Assembly: GCA_035627835.1 (NCBI GenBank)
Contig: DASPKX010000014.1
Coordinates: 1-64,000, forward strand
From: DASPKX01 sp035627835
GTDB lineage: Bacteria; Verrucomicrobiota; Verrucomicrobiia; Limisphaerales; SXQI01
Length of the DNA stretch: 64,000 bases
Direction: 5' to 3'
Shown here: positions 27,315 through 35,297 of the stretch, in pieces
Position numbering within the stretch: the stretch's first letter is position 1
How the letters are laid out: each line of letters begins with the position of its first letter
The notes under the pieces: generated by a model
What the model saw: the letters and a program-made list of their open reading frames with translations, nothing else
What the model was told of the DNA's origin: nothing
The model's database searches: none
Program-made: the position numbers and the translations under genes

Positions 27315-27353
27315 CCTATCGTTCGGATAGGAACAAAGTCTTTCTCTATAGAG
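27315..27353. promoter_or_regulatory. Probable OxyR operator between oxyR and Mn catalase genes
   Basis: The palindromes CCTATC-GTTCG-GATAGG (27315-27331) and CTCTATAGAG (27344-27353) lie in the 117 bases between the divergent start codons. Their CTAT/ATAG half-sites, spaced in register, resemble the OxyR recognition pattern of repeated ATAG/CTAT elements. Binding is inferred. Confidence 0.55.
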
Positions 27354-27423
27354 CAAAGATCAAGCACGGTGTGAGACTTCAGGGGGGCGTGGGGTTCTCC
27401 TGATGGGGAAGAAAGGATCAGAG

Positions 27424-28362
27424 ATGTTTTTGCGAATTGATAGATTGCCCGTGGAATTGCCGGCCTCACCTGAGGTCGATCCAGTCGCGGCCAAGAACGT
27501 TCAGGAGTTGCTGGGCGGCCGCTTCGGCGAGATGTCCACCTTGATGAATTACACCTACCAATCCTTTGGGATGCGTGGGCGGGAAAAAGTGCGGCCTTAT
27601 TACTCACTTATCTCCAACATTGCGGCGGAGGAAGGCGGGCATATCGAAATAGTTTCAGCGGCGATTAACGCTTGCTTGAACGGGCCTCGAACTGGGTTCG
27701 ACGATTCCGGTGATCCAGTGGATGCACCCCTGGGGCAGGTTCCCAATGGGCCGCTCGGGTTGTCCGGGCACTTTATTGCCTCCGGCATGACCGCGTTGCC
27801 GGTAGATTCGCGAGGAATGCCCTGGACCGGGGATTACGTCTTTTCGTCCGGCAACCTGATCCTGGATTTGCTGCACAATTTCTTTTTGGAAAACGGCGCC
27901 CGCACTCAAAAGCTGCGCGTTTACCAGATGACGAAGAACCCCGCCGCGCGGGAGATGCTCGGTTACCTCTTCGTCCGTGGCGGCGTCCATGCCCTGGCCT
28001 ATGCCAAGGCGCTGGAATCGTTGACGGGTGTGGACATGGCCAAGATGCTGCCGATTCCGAACATCGGAAACGCGACCTTCCCTGAAGCTCGCAAGTTCAT
28101 GGAACGGGGCACGCACCTGAAGCTCTACCGCTTCTCGCCGGACGATTACAAAGACGCCGGCTCCATCTGGAACGGCACCGCGCCCGCCGCTTACACCGAA
28201 GGCTTGGGCGGCAGCGATAAACTCGAGTTCGTGGATGCGCCCCCATCAGGCGGCAATCTCGTGAACCTGGCGGGGATCGCCTCAGCCTTTGCGCCGAATT
28301 ACGCGCCCGAAGAGATCTTCGAGATGGCGAACAAACTTTACCAGAAAGCCAAGGGGCTCTAA
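27424..28362 (+). CDS. Manganese catalase
   Basis: Di-manganese catalase that converts hydrogen peroxide to water and oxygen. It has 312 residues in a four-helix bundle. The residues expected to bind the metals are visible at the positions typical of the Lactobacillus enzyme family: Glu36, Glu70, His73, Glu156 and His189. The C-terminal part (about 215-312) contains GTHLKLYRFSPDDY and the GIASAFAPNYAPEEIFEMA end motif. I used the ATG at 27424 with AAAGGA 6-7 bases upstream rather than the ATG at 27403. It is divergent from oxyR, which probably controls it, and ends in a strong terminator. Cytoplasmic: no signal peptide. Confidence 0.95.
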   Translation: MFLRIDRLPVELPASPEVDPVAAKNVQELLGGRFGEMSTLMNYTYQSFGMRGREKVRPYYSLISNIAAEEGGHIEIVSAAINACLNGPRTGFDDSGDPVDAPLGQVPNGPLGLSGHFIASGMTALPVDSRGMPWTGDYVFSSGNLILDLLHNFFLENGARTQKLRVYQMTKNPAAREMLGYLFVRGGVHALAYAKALESLTGVDMAKMLPIPNIGNATFPEARKFMERGTHLKLYRFSPDDYKDAGSIWNGTAPAAYTEGLGGSDKLEFVDAPPSGGNLVNLAGIASAFAPNYAPEEIFEMANKLYQKAKGL

Positions 28363-28397
28363 GCGGGCATTTCGCTGCGCAGAGCCAAAAGTGGGGA

Positions 28398-28437
28398 GGG
28401 GAGCCTTGTTTGGACGCGGGGCTCCCCTTTTTCTTTT
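28398..28437 (+). terminator. Rho-independent terminator after Mn catalase
   Basis: GGGGAGCC (28398-28405) pairs perfectly with GGCTCCCC (28420-28427), followed by TTTTTCTTTT. It lies 35 bases after the stop codon. Confidence 0.88.
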
Positions 28438-28475
28438 CCCTTGCCCTGCCCTTTGTCAGACGCACGGAATGATGC

Positions 28476-28943
28476 CTACTTGGGCGGGGCGAGCCGCCCT
28501 TCGTCCAAGTCGATAAATTCAAACAGAGTCTCCACTGTTCCTGGGGGAAGGCCAATCTCGGCCAGACGTTCCTGCAAACGCTGCGTCCCTGCATCGCGCC
28601 AACCGCGCTTGAGCATAAATGCGTTCCAAACCTCTATCTCCTCGTCAGTCGGACGCCGTCCTGCCCTGAACGCCCACTCGAGGACTTCTTCATCCGTCCC
28701 GCCTTTTAGTGTCTGAGCCTCAAGGGCCTGGTAATCGACCTGCAAGAAACGGCAGCAACGCGCATCAAAACTGTTGGCCATCGCTGGCCCGCGTGCTGCC
28801 TGCCAAGCTTCGGGCAACTTGCCCGCCGCGTTCAGCCGAATTTTATCGAGCATCCGTCCGAAATAGACGAGCCCCTTCACCTGCTCTGACGGACTGCGAA
28901 GCCCTGGTATGATGGTCGGATATTTGGCAGCCATGCGCGTCAA
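28476..28943 (-). CDS. DUF5069 family protein
   Basis: Small cytoplasmic protein of 155 residues from the uncharacterised DUF5069 family, common in Verrucomicrobia. The family pattern is visible: an N-terminal TRMAAKYPTI, then VKGLVYFGRMLDKIRLNAAG (about 22-41), a central DARCCRFLQVDYQAL and a C-terminal helical part. No enzyme motif is known to me for the family. The start is uncertain: TTG at 28943 gives 155 residues, and the ATG at 28934 would shorten it by 3. It is convergent with the catalase gene and lies downstream of its terminator. It might be part of the stress island, but that is only by position. Confidence 0.78.
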   Translation of the reverse strand: MTRMAAKYPTIIPGLRSPSEQVKGLVYFGRMLDKIRLNAAGKLPEAWQAARGPAMANSFDARCCRFLQVDYQALEAQTLKGGTDEEVLEWAFRAGRRPTDEEIEVWNAFMLKRGWRDAGTQRLQERLAEIGLPPGTVETLFEFIDLDEGRLAPPK

Positions 28944-29107
28944 ATCATTTGCAAAGACCGGCAGCAGAGCAAGGCTGCTCTGATGCTGCCTAACCCATTT
29001 TCGCCAAGGGGAGTGCCGCAGGCAGAACTTCCCGCGAACGCGCTAAGGGGTGTGGAACGATCAACAACGAGGAAGGAAGATACATGTCACTCTTGGGAAA
29101 CAGGGGT

Positions 29108-29183
29108 TGGTGGGCCCACACGGATTTGAACCGTGGACCAAGCGATTATGAGTCGCCTGCTCTAACCGCTGAGCTATGGGCCC
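29108..29183 (-). tRNA. tRNA-Ile2 (CAU anticodon)
   Basis: 76 bases including an encoded CCA. The acceptor arms GGGCCCA and TGGGCCC pair fully, the D and T arms fold, and the anticodon loop is CTCATAA, giving CAU. The D-arm to anticodon region is nearly identical to E. coli ileX, so it is the isoleucine AUA-reading tRNA whose C34 is changed to lysidine by TilS, rather than a methionine tRNA. Confidence 0.93.
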
Positions 29184-29288
29184 AACCTTCTCGCGCGGAG
29201 CAAGAATGCACTTTGCCAGAGTTCGGCCATGGGGCAAGTGATTTGGGCGCGAGCGAAAGATAACAGAGGCACAAAAGAAGAGGAAATA

Positions 29289-29318
29289 AACCACAGAGAT
29301 CACGAACAGCACGAAGGC
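29289..29318. repeat. Purine-rich ACCACAGAG-type intergenic element
   Basis: The stretch AACCACAGAGATCACGAA with following AGCACGAAGG in the sodA leader looks like the degenerate 'CACAGAG' elements seen in many PVC genomes. The rest of the 285 bases between the tRNA and sodA hold no recognised gene. Confidence 0.35.
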
Positions 29319-29468
29319 AGAACCAGAGGGACGAAAAGTGAAACAGGGAGGGAAGCGCCACCTATTAGAGGCGGTTCTTGTGCAGGGTCGCGGGGTTTGT
29401 TAGGTTCTCAGCACTGGCAACTCCAACAAGGTGGGGTTGCGGGATTCAACATTAACACGGGAATTTTT

Positions 29469-30083
29469 ATGCCTTATGAACTGCCTCCGCTTCCTTACCC
29501 CAAGGAAGCGCTCGAACCACACATCGACGCTCAAACCATGGAGATTCACCATGGGAAGCATCACAACGCCTACGTCACAAATCTGAACAAAGCGATCGCT
29601 GGCAAAGCGGATCTGGAGAATAAATCGATCGAGCAGTTGATCAGCAACATGGACGCGATTCCGGCCGACATTCGCAACGTGGTGCGGAATAACGGCGGCG
29701 GGCATGCGAATCACTCCATGTTCTGGAAGTTGCTGGGCCCAAATGCCGGTGGCGCGCCAAGCGGGAAGCTCGCGGAGGAGATTAATTCCACGTTCGGCAG
29801 CTTTGATGCCTTTAAGGAGAAGATGGAAGCGGCTGGCGCAGGACGTTTCGGCAGCGGTTGGTCGTGGCTCGTGGTGAATAAGCAAGGGAAGCTGGAAGTG
29901 ACCTCAACGGCGAACCAAGACAATCCGTTGATGGAGGGTCTGAAGCCGGTGCTCGGAATTGATGTCTGGGAGCATGCTTATTACCTGAAGTACCAGAACC
30001 GTCGTCCCGATTACCTGAAGGCGATCTGGAATGTAATCAATTGGAACGAGGTTGCGAAGAATTACGAGGCTGCGAAGAAGTAG
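29469..30083 (+). CDS. sodA: Superoxide dismutase, Mn type
   Basis: Fe/Mn superoxide dismutase, 204 residues, cytoplasmic. Metal ligands are His27, His82, Asp165 and His169 (motifs EIHHGKHH, GGHANHSMFW, DVWEHAYYLKY). GGGHANH and the Gln of TANQDNPLM point to the Mn-selective form rather than Fe. I used the ATG at 29469, which starts the family-typical MPYELPPLPY; the frame is open for 80 codons further upstream but has no homology. The leader contains a purine-rich intergenic element. It stands near the OxyR-catalase locus, consistent with an oxidative-stress island, but it is not in an operon with it. A hairpin follows. Confidence 0.96.
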   Translation: MPYELPPLPYPKEALEPHIDAQTMEIHHGKHHNAYVTNLNKAIAGKADLENKSIEQLISNMDAIPADIRNVVRNNGGGHANHSMFWKLLGPNAGGAPSGKLAEEINSTFGSFDAFKEKMEAAGAGRFGSGWSWLVVNKQGKLEVTSTANQDNPLMEGLKPVLGIDVWEHAYYLKYQNRRPDYLKAIWNVINWNEVAKNYEAAKK

Positions 30084-30092
30084 AAAGGACAG

Positions 30093-30118
30093 CCGCAGAT
30101 CGCGCCGATTGCGCAGAT
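30093..30118. repeat. Short intergenic CGCAGAT element, copy 2
   Basis: CCGCAGATCGCGCCGATTGC then GCAGAT, starting 10 bases after the sodA stop. It is related to the elements at 15105 and 47209. Confidence 0.4.
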
Positions 30119-30128
30119 TTAAAAAGGA

Positions 30129-30154
30129 GAAGGCGAGCCGAGGGGCTCGCCTTC
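30129..30154 (-). terminator. Terminator of the CAP-domain gene (possibly bidirectional)
   Basis: GAAGGCGAGCC and GGCTCGCCTTC form a perfect 11-base stem around GAGG. On the minus strand it is followed by TCTCCTTTTT, so it terminates the minus-strand gene ending at 30184; it may also stop sodA transcripts. Confidence 0.8.
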
Positions 30155-30183
30155 GCCGTTACAGAGAGTTGCGCGGGAACTCG

Positions 30184-32223
30184 TTAAAGAGACTGCACAC
30201 GGTAGAACTTGCGGGAGGAACCCTGGGTGTGGAGCTGGGCTCGGAATTGGCCGCTGCCGAGGGACTGGACGGCGGCAGCTTCAGTCGACCAGGTGTTTTG
30301 CGAAAGGCTGGTTGCGCTTTGAACCACGTAGGCCGCGCTGGGGCTCGCGGATGCACTGAATTCGATTTCAACCTGGTTTGGGCCAGTGACAGCGACTTTG
30401 TTGATCGTGGCCCACACCAGCGGGTCGGGTTGAACAGGAACGACGTGCAGGAGCGGGCCCCACTCTAAACCATAATCCCCGAAAATCTTGCCACGAGCCT
30501 GGATGCTGATTGGAGAGGCGCTGGCTGGGACCAATGGGAGTTCGGCTGCGGCAGTGAGAGTTGTGGTGACGGCGTTTTTCAGCTCGTCCGCGTTTGCGAT
30601 CGCGATGTCATCGATGAACCAACCAACCGCGGCTTGTGTGGCGGGGAAGAATTGACCGAAGCCAATGGTGTAAGCGAAGCGGATATTGATTTCTTTGCCA
30701 ACATACTCAGCCAGATCGATGTTGATATTGCTGAAGCGGAGTTCGCCGGGGTTGGCGCCCGCATCAGTCCAATGATCCTTCCAAGTGACGCCCCCGTCGC
30801 GGGAGACCTGAAAGCGTGCGACCTGGGTGTCGAAAGCAACACCATGGCGTGAGCGGAAGCTGACGCTGGTGTTGGTTTTGACCAGGAGAGTTTGAGGCAG
30901 CGTCAGGAATGCATCTTTCGGCAACGGATTCGCGAGGTGGCCAAGCCAAAAGGAGTTAGATCCGGAGCTGCGGAATTGCGTGTTCAACCCAGTAAAAGCG
31001 AGAGGCAGGGTTGGAGTCCAGTTGCCCAGCCCACCTTCAGCGCCGTCCGCAAGGTTGAAGGCCTGCCGTTGAAAGGAGCGAAGCTCGTAGGACGTAACGT
31101 TTGCGGGCGCGGTGACCGCGTAGAGGTTGGTTTTGCCAACGAAAGGGTTCTCTGGCCCGGAGAGGGCCGGGAGGACAGTGTCGGGGCCCGGAACGGCTGG
31201 ATCAAACATGATTACATTGTAAGTGAAGTTTGTGGTCGTGTTGCCGAGCTTCACGTTGGAAACGGTGACTTCGTATAGAACATCGGCTTCGGTACGGGTG
31301 GCCGATTGGAAGTCGGGCATGTCTGGATGGCGCCAAACGATGCTGTTCTCGCCCACGCCAGTGGCAGCGCGATCCTCAATGGTGACGTTGAGGACTTGGC
31401 CGTTGCGTCGAAGGGTGACGCTGGCTTGAGAGAAGTCTGCTTTGGGGTAGGACAAAGACCAGCGGGGATAGACAAGCTGGTAAGGGACGTTGCCTTTGGG
31501 GGGCCAGGCGACGAATCCGTCGCGCACCGCTGGACGGGGGTTGAAGAAGGTCTGATCGTCGATGACCCAAACGGCGTTTGCTTGCTGGAGGGTGAATGTT
31601 TCACCGGGAGTCAGGAGGAGATCATCGCCCGGAACGTGCCCGATACCCATCGTTGTGGATTGGGGAAAGAACATCCAGCGGCGGTGCCCGACGCGCTCGT
31701 TGCCAGGGCCGTAATCCGCGATGTAGCCATCAATCGCGCCGCTGATGGGGTCGAGATTCGTCGTCCCGAGGAAGAGGTTGGCCTTGCCCGCTGCTTCGTA
31801 ACCTTCTTCGCTCCAGGAGGGCCACGTCTCGGGAGGAGACGCTGGATCATCGCCGGGGAAGTGGTCCAACTGCCCTTTCAGGCTCATCATGTAAGCCGCT
31901 TTTTGGGCCTTGGCGCTCCAATCACTCCGGAACGTGACATTGGCGGGAACACCGGCCATCGCGCGCAAGAAGTTGATGCGCAATTGAGTAGCGTCGCGGA
32001 ACTGAGCGGAAATAGTTCCTTCGGCTCCAGTGGCGTAGTTCCCAGTCCAGCCCAATTCGAGTTGCTGGGAGACGGGATAAATGGCGTTGAAGAAGTTCCG
32101 GACCTCTTCGCGGCTGGAAGTATCGACAGTGAAGCCGGTCAGAGTTGCGGAATGTGCGGAGCTGACGGCGAATAAAGCTGCGGCACATCCGATGATCGAA
32201 CGCCAGTTGGAGTGAATGTTCAT
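30184..32223 (-). CDS. Secreted CAP (SCP/PR-1-like) domain protein, 679 aa
   Basis: Exported protein with a signal peptide (residues 1-25, ending SSAHSA). The CAP domain (about 50-210) is visible from RINFLRAMAGVPANV, the helix WSAKAQKAAYMMS, the HFPG(D) segment and GNERVGHRRWMFFP, with Glu/His in the cleft positions. The middle (about 220-580) is beta-rich with no clear family; one stretch (about 460-560) looks like a lectin-like or MAM-like sandwich (FAYTIGFGQFF... WFIDDIAIAN). The last 70 residues form the shared beta module ending KFYRVQSL. The molecular role of bacterial CAP proteins is not settled. ATG at 32223 chosen for the signal peptide. Confidence 0.82.
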   Translation of the reverse strand: MNIHSNWRSIIGCAAALFAVSSAHSATLTGFTVDTSSREEVRNFFNAIYPVSQQLELGWTGNYATGAEGTISAQFRDATQLRINFLRAMAGVPANVTFRSDWSAKAQKAAYMMSLKGQLDHFPGDDPASPPETWPSWSEEGYEAAGKANLFLGTTNLDPISGAIDGYIADYGPGNERVGHRRWMFFPQSTTMGIGHVPGDDLLLTPGETFTLQQANAVWVIDDQTFFNPRPAVRDGFVAWPPKGNVPYQLVYPRWSLSYPKADFSQASVTLRRNGQVLNVTIEDRAATGVGENSIVWRHPDMPDFQSATRTEADVLYEVTVSNVKLGNTTTNFTYNVIMFDPAVPGPDTVLPALSGPENPFVGKTNLYAVTAPANVTSYELRSFQRQAFNLADGAEGGLGNWTPTLPLAFTGLNTQFRSSGSNSFWLGHLANPLPKDAFLTLPQTLLVKTNTSVSFRSRHGVAFDTQVARFQVSRDGGVTWKDHWTDAGANPGELRFSNINIDLAEYVGKEINIRFAYTIGFGQFFPATQAAVGWFIDDIAIANADELKNAVTTTLTAAAELPLVPASASPISIQARGKIFGDYGLEWGPLLHVVPVQPDPLVWATINKVAVTGPNQVEIEFSASASPSAAYVVQSATSLSQNTWSTEAAAVQSLGSGQFRAQLHTQGSSRKFYRVQSL

Positions 32224-32349
32224 AGTTGGTATCGGGCAAAACCCTAGCAAACAGCCGTCCAAAGTAGCGTAGAAATGTCGGATTTCCAGCGTGAATTTTG
32301 GCGCTTCGTCAGGTGTGACGGGGCCGGTCCAGGGCCCGTGAGGCGCAGG

Positions 32350-34425
32350 TCACTCGCCGCTGGGCTTGAGGTTCACGTGGCGATCGAGCCAGTCGAACAC
32401 TGTTTCGTGCCAGAGTTTGCTGTTTTTTGGCTTCGAGATCCAATGGCCTTCGTCGGGGAAGTAAAGCAAACGACTCGGCACGCCCTGGCGCTGCAAGGCG
32501 GTGAAGAGCTGCAGGCCTTCTCCGATGTTGACGCGAAAATCGAGTTCGCCATGTGTCACGAGCGTGGGTGTTTTGAAATTCGCGGCGAAGCGATGGGGAG
32601 AGAACTTCTCGTAGAGTTCGCGCTTCTTCCAGGGAGGCCCGCCGAACTCCCATTCCGGGAACCAAAGTTCTTCGGTGGTGCCATACATGCTTTCCAGATT
32701 GTAAACGCCCGCGTGCGAGACAAGAGCTTGGAAGCGGTCGGTGTGGCCAAGTATCCAGTTAACCATGTAACCGCCAAACGAAGCGCCTGCGGCGGCCATC
32801 CGGTTGGTTTTGGCGAGTCCCTGCGCGACGGCCCAATCGGCGGCTTTCATGACGTCTTGGTAAACAGCGCCGCCCCAGTCGCCTGAAATTTGTTCCGTGA
32901 ATGCCTGGCCGAAGCCGCTCGAGCCGTGAGGGTTTGGCATGAGGACAACATAACCGCGAGCAGCGAATAGCGCTCCGTTCCAGCGGTAGGAGAACGCATC
33001 GCGCCAGGCAGATTGTGGGCCGCCATGAATCAGGAGCAGAAAAGGATATTCCTTTCTCGGATCCAACCCCGGGGGCTTAGCCAGCCAGGCTTGTATCTGT
33101 TTATTGTGGGCGCCAGTGTAACGAATCGACGAGATTTCAGGCATTGCTCGATCAGCGAGGAGTTTTTCATTCGCCTTCGTCAGCGGATAGATTTTAGCCT
33201 CCCCTTCATTCTGAACATCGATGCGGACGATCTCTCCGGGGTGGGTCAGCGTTTGATGCTGTGCGATGAGGAACTTGCCATCTGGCGATGCGCTGAGGGA
33301 GGAAAGGGTCTTCCGCGACACGATTTTCCTAGGCGTGTTTCCAGTGAGATCAAGCCGGTAAACGGATGTGCTGCCTTCGTCTTCGACCGAGAAAAAGAGG
33401 GTTTTGGAATCGGCAGTCCAAACGATTTCATCGACCCACCGATCAATTGAATCGGCGAGGCGTTTTGTCTGCTTCGAGCTTAGATCGTAAATGGAGAGGC
33501 GGAATCTGTCGGCTTCGTAGCCATCGCGCTCCTGGGAGCGAAAGGCCACAAACTTCCCGTCCGGCGAGAAAACAGGAGAGCCATCCCAGCCTTTGTTGTC
33601 GCACGTGATGCAGGTTGCGGGGCTTTCTGCGGCAATCCCGATGGTAAGGAGATTTGCGTCGGTGCTCCAGGCTTCGTTGGTTGCGGCAGGGCCGAGGGTG
33701 TAAGCGAGGGTGCGGCCGTCCGGAGAAAAGGCCATCGGATCGGGGCCGCCAAGGGAGAACGGCGGAGCGTCCTGGTTGCCTTTGGTCAGGTCGCGCGCGT
33801 CGTTGTAATCGATGGAATAGACGAAGGTGTGAGTGCGCTTGCCATGCCGCCAATCAGCCCAATGGCGGAAGAGAAGGTTGTCAAATATCTCCGCCTTCAC
33901 GCCAGAAGCTTCTATTTCCTTCTGCTTCGCGGCCTGGGCAGCGCTGTCGGATTCCACATCCGGATGAACGTCCGCAGTAAAGGCGAGGTGGCGGCCGGTC
34001 GGGGCCCAGATGTGGTTATCCACATCGAAAGAAAGCGATGTGAGTTGGCGGGCTTCGCCTCCATCCAGGCCGAGGCTCCAAATTTGTTGGGAACCACTGC
34101 GCGTGGAAAGGAAGGCGATCGACTTGCCGTCTGGAGCCCAGCGTGGGCGGGAGGCGCCTTTCTCATGGAACGTGAGTTGACGGGGAGAACCGCCAGCCGC
34201 GGGAACGAGCCAGATTTGCGACACGGTCTGGTTCTTCTCGAGGGCAACGGAGCGTTGCGAGTAAGCGACCCATTTGCCGTCTGGAGAAAGTTGGGGATCA
34301 CTCAGGCGATGAAGCGCAAAGAGATCCGAAAGGCCGAAGGGTTGCTTGGCTGGATCGGCTCCAAAGGCGATGAATGTTAAGGCGAGAAGGCCCAGGGCGC
34401 ACCGCGCGAGAGATCCAGCTTTCAT
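32350..34425 (-). CDS. S9 family prolyl-oligopeptidase/acylaminoacyl-peptidase
   Basis: Exported serine peptidase, 691 residues, with a signal peptide (about 1-22, ending IAFGA). The N-terminal beta-propeller (about 35-420) contains WD40-like PD40 repeats (LSPDGKWVAYS, FSPDGKFVAFRS). The C-terminal alpha/beta hydrolase domain (about 430-690) carries Ser549 in GASFGGY, Asp629 in GELDFRVN and His661 in GHWI, the complete S9 triad. It probably degrades oligopeptides in the periplasm. I used the ATG at 34425; the longer frame overlaps the upstream gene. The gap to that gene is 10 bases, so it is the third gene of the minus-strand operon with the semialdehyde dehydrogenase and FAH-family genes, an odd partner for sugar-acid catabolism. 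Confidence 0.93.
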   Translation of the reverse strand: MKAGSLARCALGLLALTFIAFGADPAKQPFGLSDLFALHRLSDPQLSPDGKWVAYSQRSVALEKNQTVSQIWLVPAAGGSPRQLTFHEKGASRPRWAPDGKSIAFLSTRSGSQQIWSLGLDGGEARQLTSLSFDVDNHIWAPTGRHLAFTADVHPDVESDSAAQAAKQKEIEASGVKAEIFDNLLFRHWADWRHGKRTHTFVYSIDYNDARDLTKGNQDAPPFSLGGPDPMAFSPDGRTLAYTLGPAATNEAWSTDANLLTIGIAAESPATCITCDNKGWDGSPVFSPDGKFVAFRSQERDGYEADRFRLSIYDLSSKQTKRLADSIDRWVDEIVWTADSKTLFFSVEDEGSTSVYRLDLTGNTPRKIVSRKTLSSLSASPDGKFLIAQHQTLTHPGEIVRIDVQNEGEAKIYPLTKANEKLLADRAMPEISSIRYTGAHNKQIQAWLAKPPGLDPRKEYPFLLLIHGGPQSAWRDAFSYRWNGALFAARGYVVLMPNPHGSSGFGQAFTEQISGDWGGAVYQDVMKAADWAVAQGLAKTNRMAAAGASFGGYMVNWILGHTDRFQALVSHAGVYNLESMYGTTEELWFPEWEFGGPPWKKRELYEKFSPHRFAANFKTPTLVTHGELDFRVNIGEGLQLFTALQRQGVPSRLLYFPDEGHWISKPKNSKLWHETVFDWLDRHVNLKPSGE

Positions 34426-34435
34426 GGGTGGGGTT

Positions 34436-35296
34436 TTACACTTCGACGACCCTGTTCTGCAACTCACCGATCCCGCTGATGCGGATCCGCACGGCGTCCG
34501 CAGGCTTCAATGTGAAGTCGTCGGCGGGAACAATGCCCGTGCCGGTGAGAAGAACCGCTCCTTGCGGGAATTCCTGCGAGCGAAAGAGATAATCGATGAG
34601 TTCACGGAAGCTCCGCTTGATCTGCGATACCGCCGTTGAGCCAGAAAAAACCGTGTTTGAATCACGGCGAATTTCCACTTCGATTTGCCAACTGCGGGCG
34701 TCCTCCTCCGTCCCAAGGGTGATCCAGGGTCCTAGGGCGCAGGATTTGTTGTAGGTCTTTGCCTGCGGAAGGTAGAGCAGGTTCTCGCCTTCAATGTCGC
34801 GAGAACTCATGTCATTGCCAATGGTGAAACCAACGAGAGCCCCTCTGGAGTTGAGGACCAGAGCAAGCTCGGGTTCAGGCACATTCCAGGTCGCGTCCTT
34901 TCGAATGCCGACCAGGCCGCCGGGGCCAACGACTTTGTGGGGGAGTGATTTGAAGAAGATCTCCGGGCGGGGCGCTTCATAGACGCGATCGTAAGCAGAG
35001 GCGCTGAAGTCCGATTCTTCCATCCGCGCTTTTTTGCTGCGCAGGTAAGTGACGCCAGCGGCCCAAACTTCCTGTTGATCAACCGGAGCGAGGAAGGTGA
35101 TGCGCTCCAAAGAATGAGCGTCCAATCCGGCCTGGATGAGTGTCTCAAGGTGCGCGGGAATATCCCGTTCCTCGAGGAGTTCAGAGAGGGTGTTCACCCC
35201 TGCCCCGCTCAGGTCGAGAAGGTCTTTTTCACGAACGAGGCCGATACGCGCGAGGCCGTTGCCAATTTGAAAGCGGCAGATTCTATGAGCGCTCAT
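34436..35296 (-). CDS. FAH-family 2-keto-3-deoxy-pentonate dehydratase-like enzyme
   Basis: Fumarylacetoacetate hydrolase superfamily protein, 286 residues. The catalytic FAH fold is seen from about residue 75: AAGVTYLRSKKARMEES, the metal-binding Glu residues in NVPEPELALVL, and the family signature GFTIGNDMSSRDIEGENLL. Together with the neighbouring dehydrogenase it fits the XylX-type branch of this superfamily, which dehydrates 2-keto-3-deoxy-pentonate to alpha-ketoglutarate semialdehyde (Weimberg pathway). The catalytic class is well supported; the exact sugar acid is inferred. Its ATG is 1 base after the dehydrogenase stop. Other FAH members (for example acylpyruvases) are possible but less favoured by the context. 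Confidence 0.85.
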   Translation of the reverse strand: MSAHRICRFQIGNGLARIGLVREKDLLDLSGAGVNTLSELLEERDIPAHLETLIQAGLDAHSLERITFLAPVDQQEVWAAGVTYLRSKKARMEESDFSASAYDRVYEAPRPEIFFKSLPHKVVGPGGLVGIRKDATWNVPEPELALVLNSRGALVGFTIGNDMSSRDIEGENLLYLPQAKTYNKSCALGPWITLGTEEDARSWQIEVEIRRDSNTVFSGSTAVSQIKRSFRELIDYLFRSQEFPQGAVLLTGTGIVPADDFTLKPADAVRIRISGIGELQNRVVEV

Positions 35297-35297
35297 A

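Noticed and set aside
29108..29183. A methionine tRNA
   Set aside because: The CAU anticodon alone would allow Met, but the arm sequences match tRNA-Ile2 of E. coli much better.
30093..30120. A phage or plasmid attachment site next to tRNA-Ile and sodA
   Set aside because: The tRNA is intact with no direct repeat of its 3' end, and there is no integrase or foreign-looking region nearby.
31306..32175. A 289-residue plus-strand open frame inside the CAP gene
   Set aside because: It lies wholly antisense to a gene with a signal peptide and CAP motifs; its sequence shows no domain pattern.
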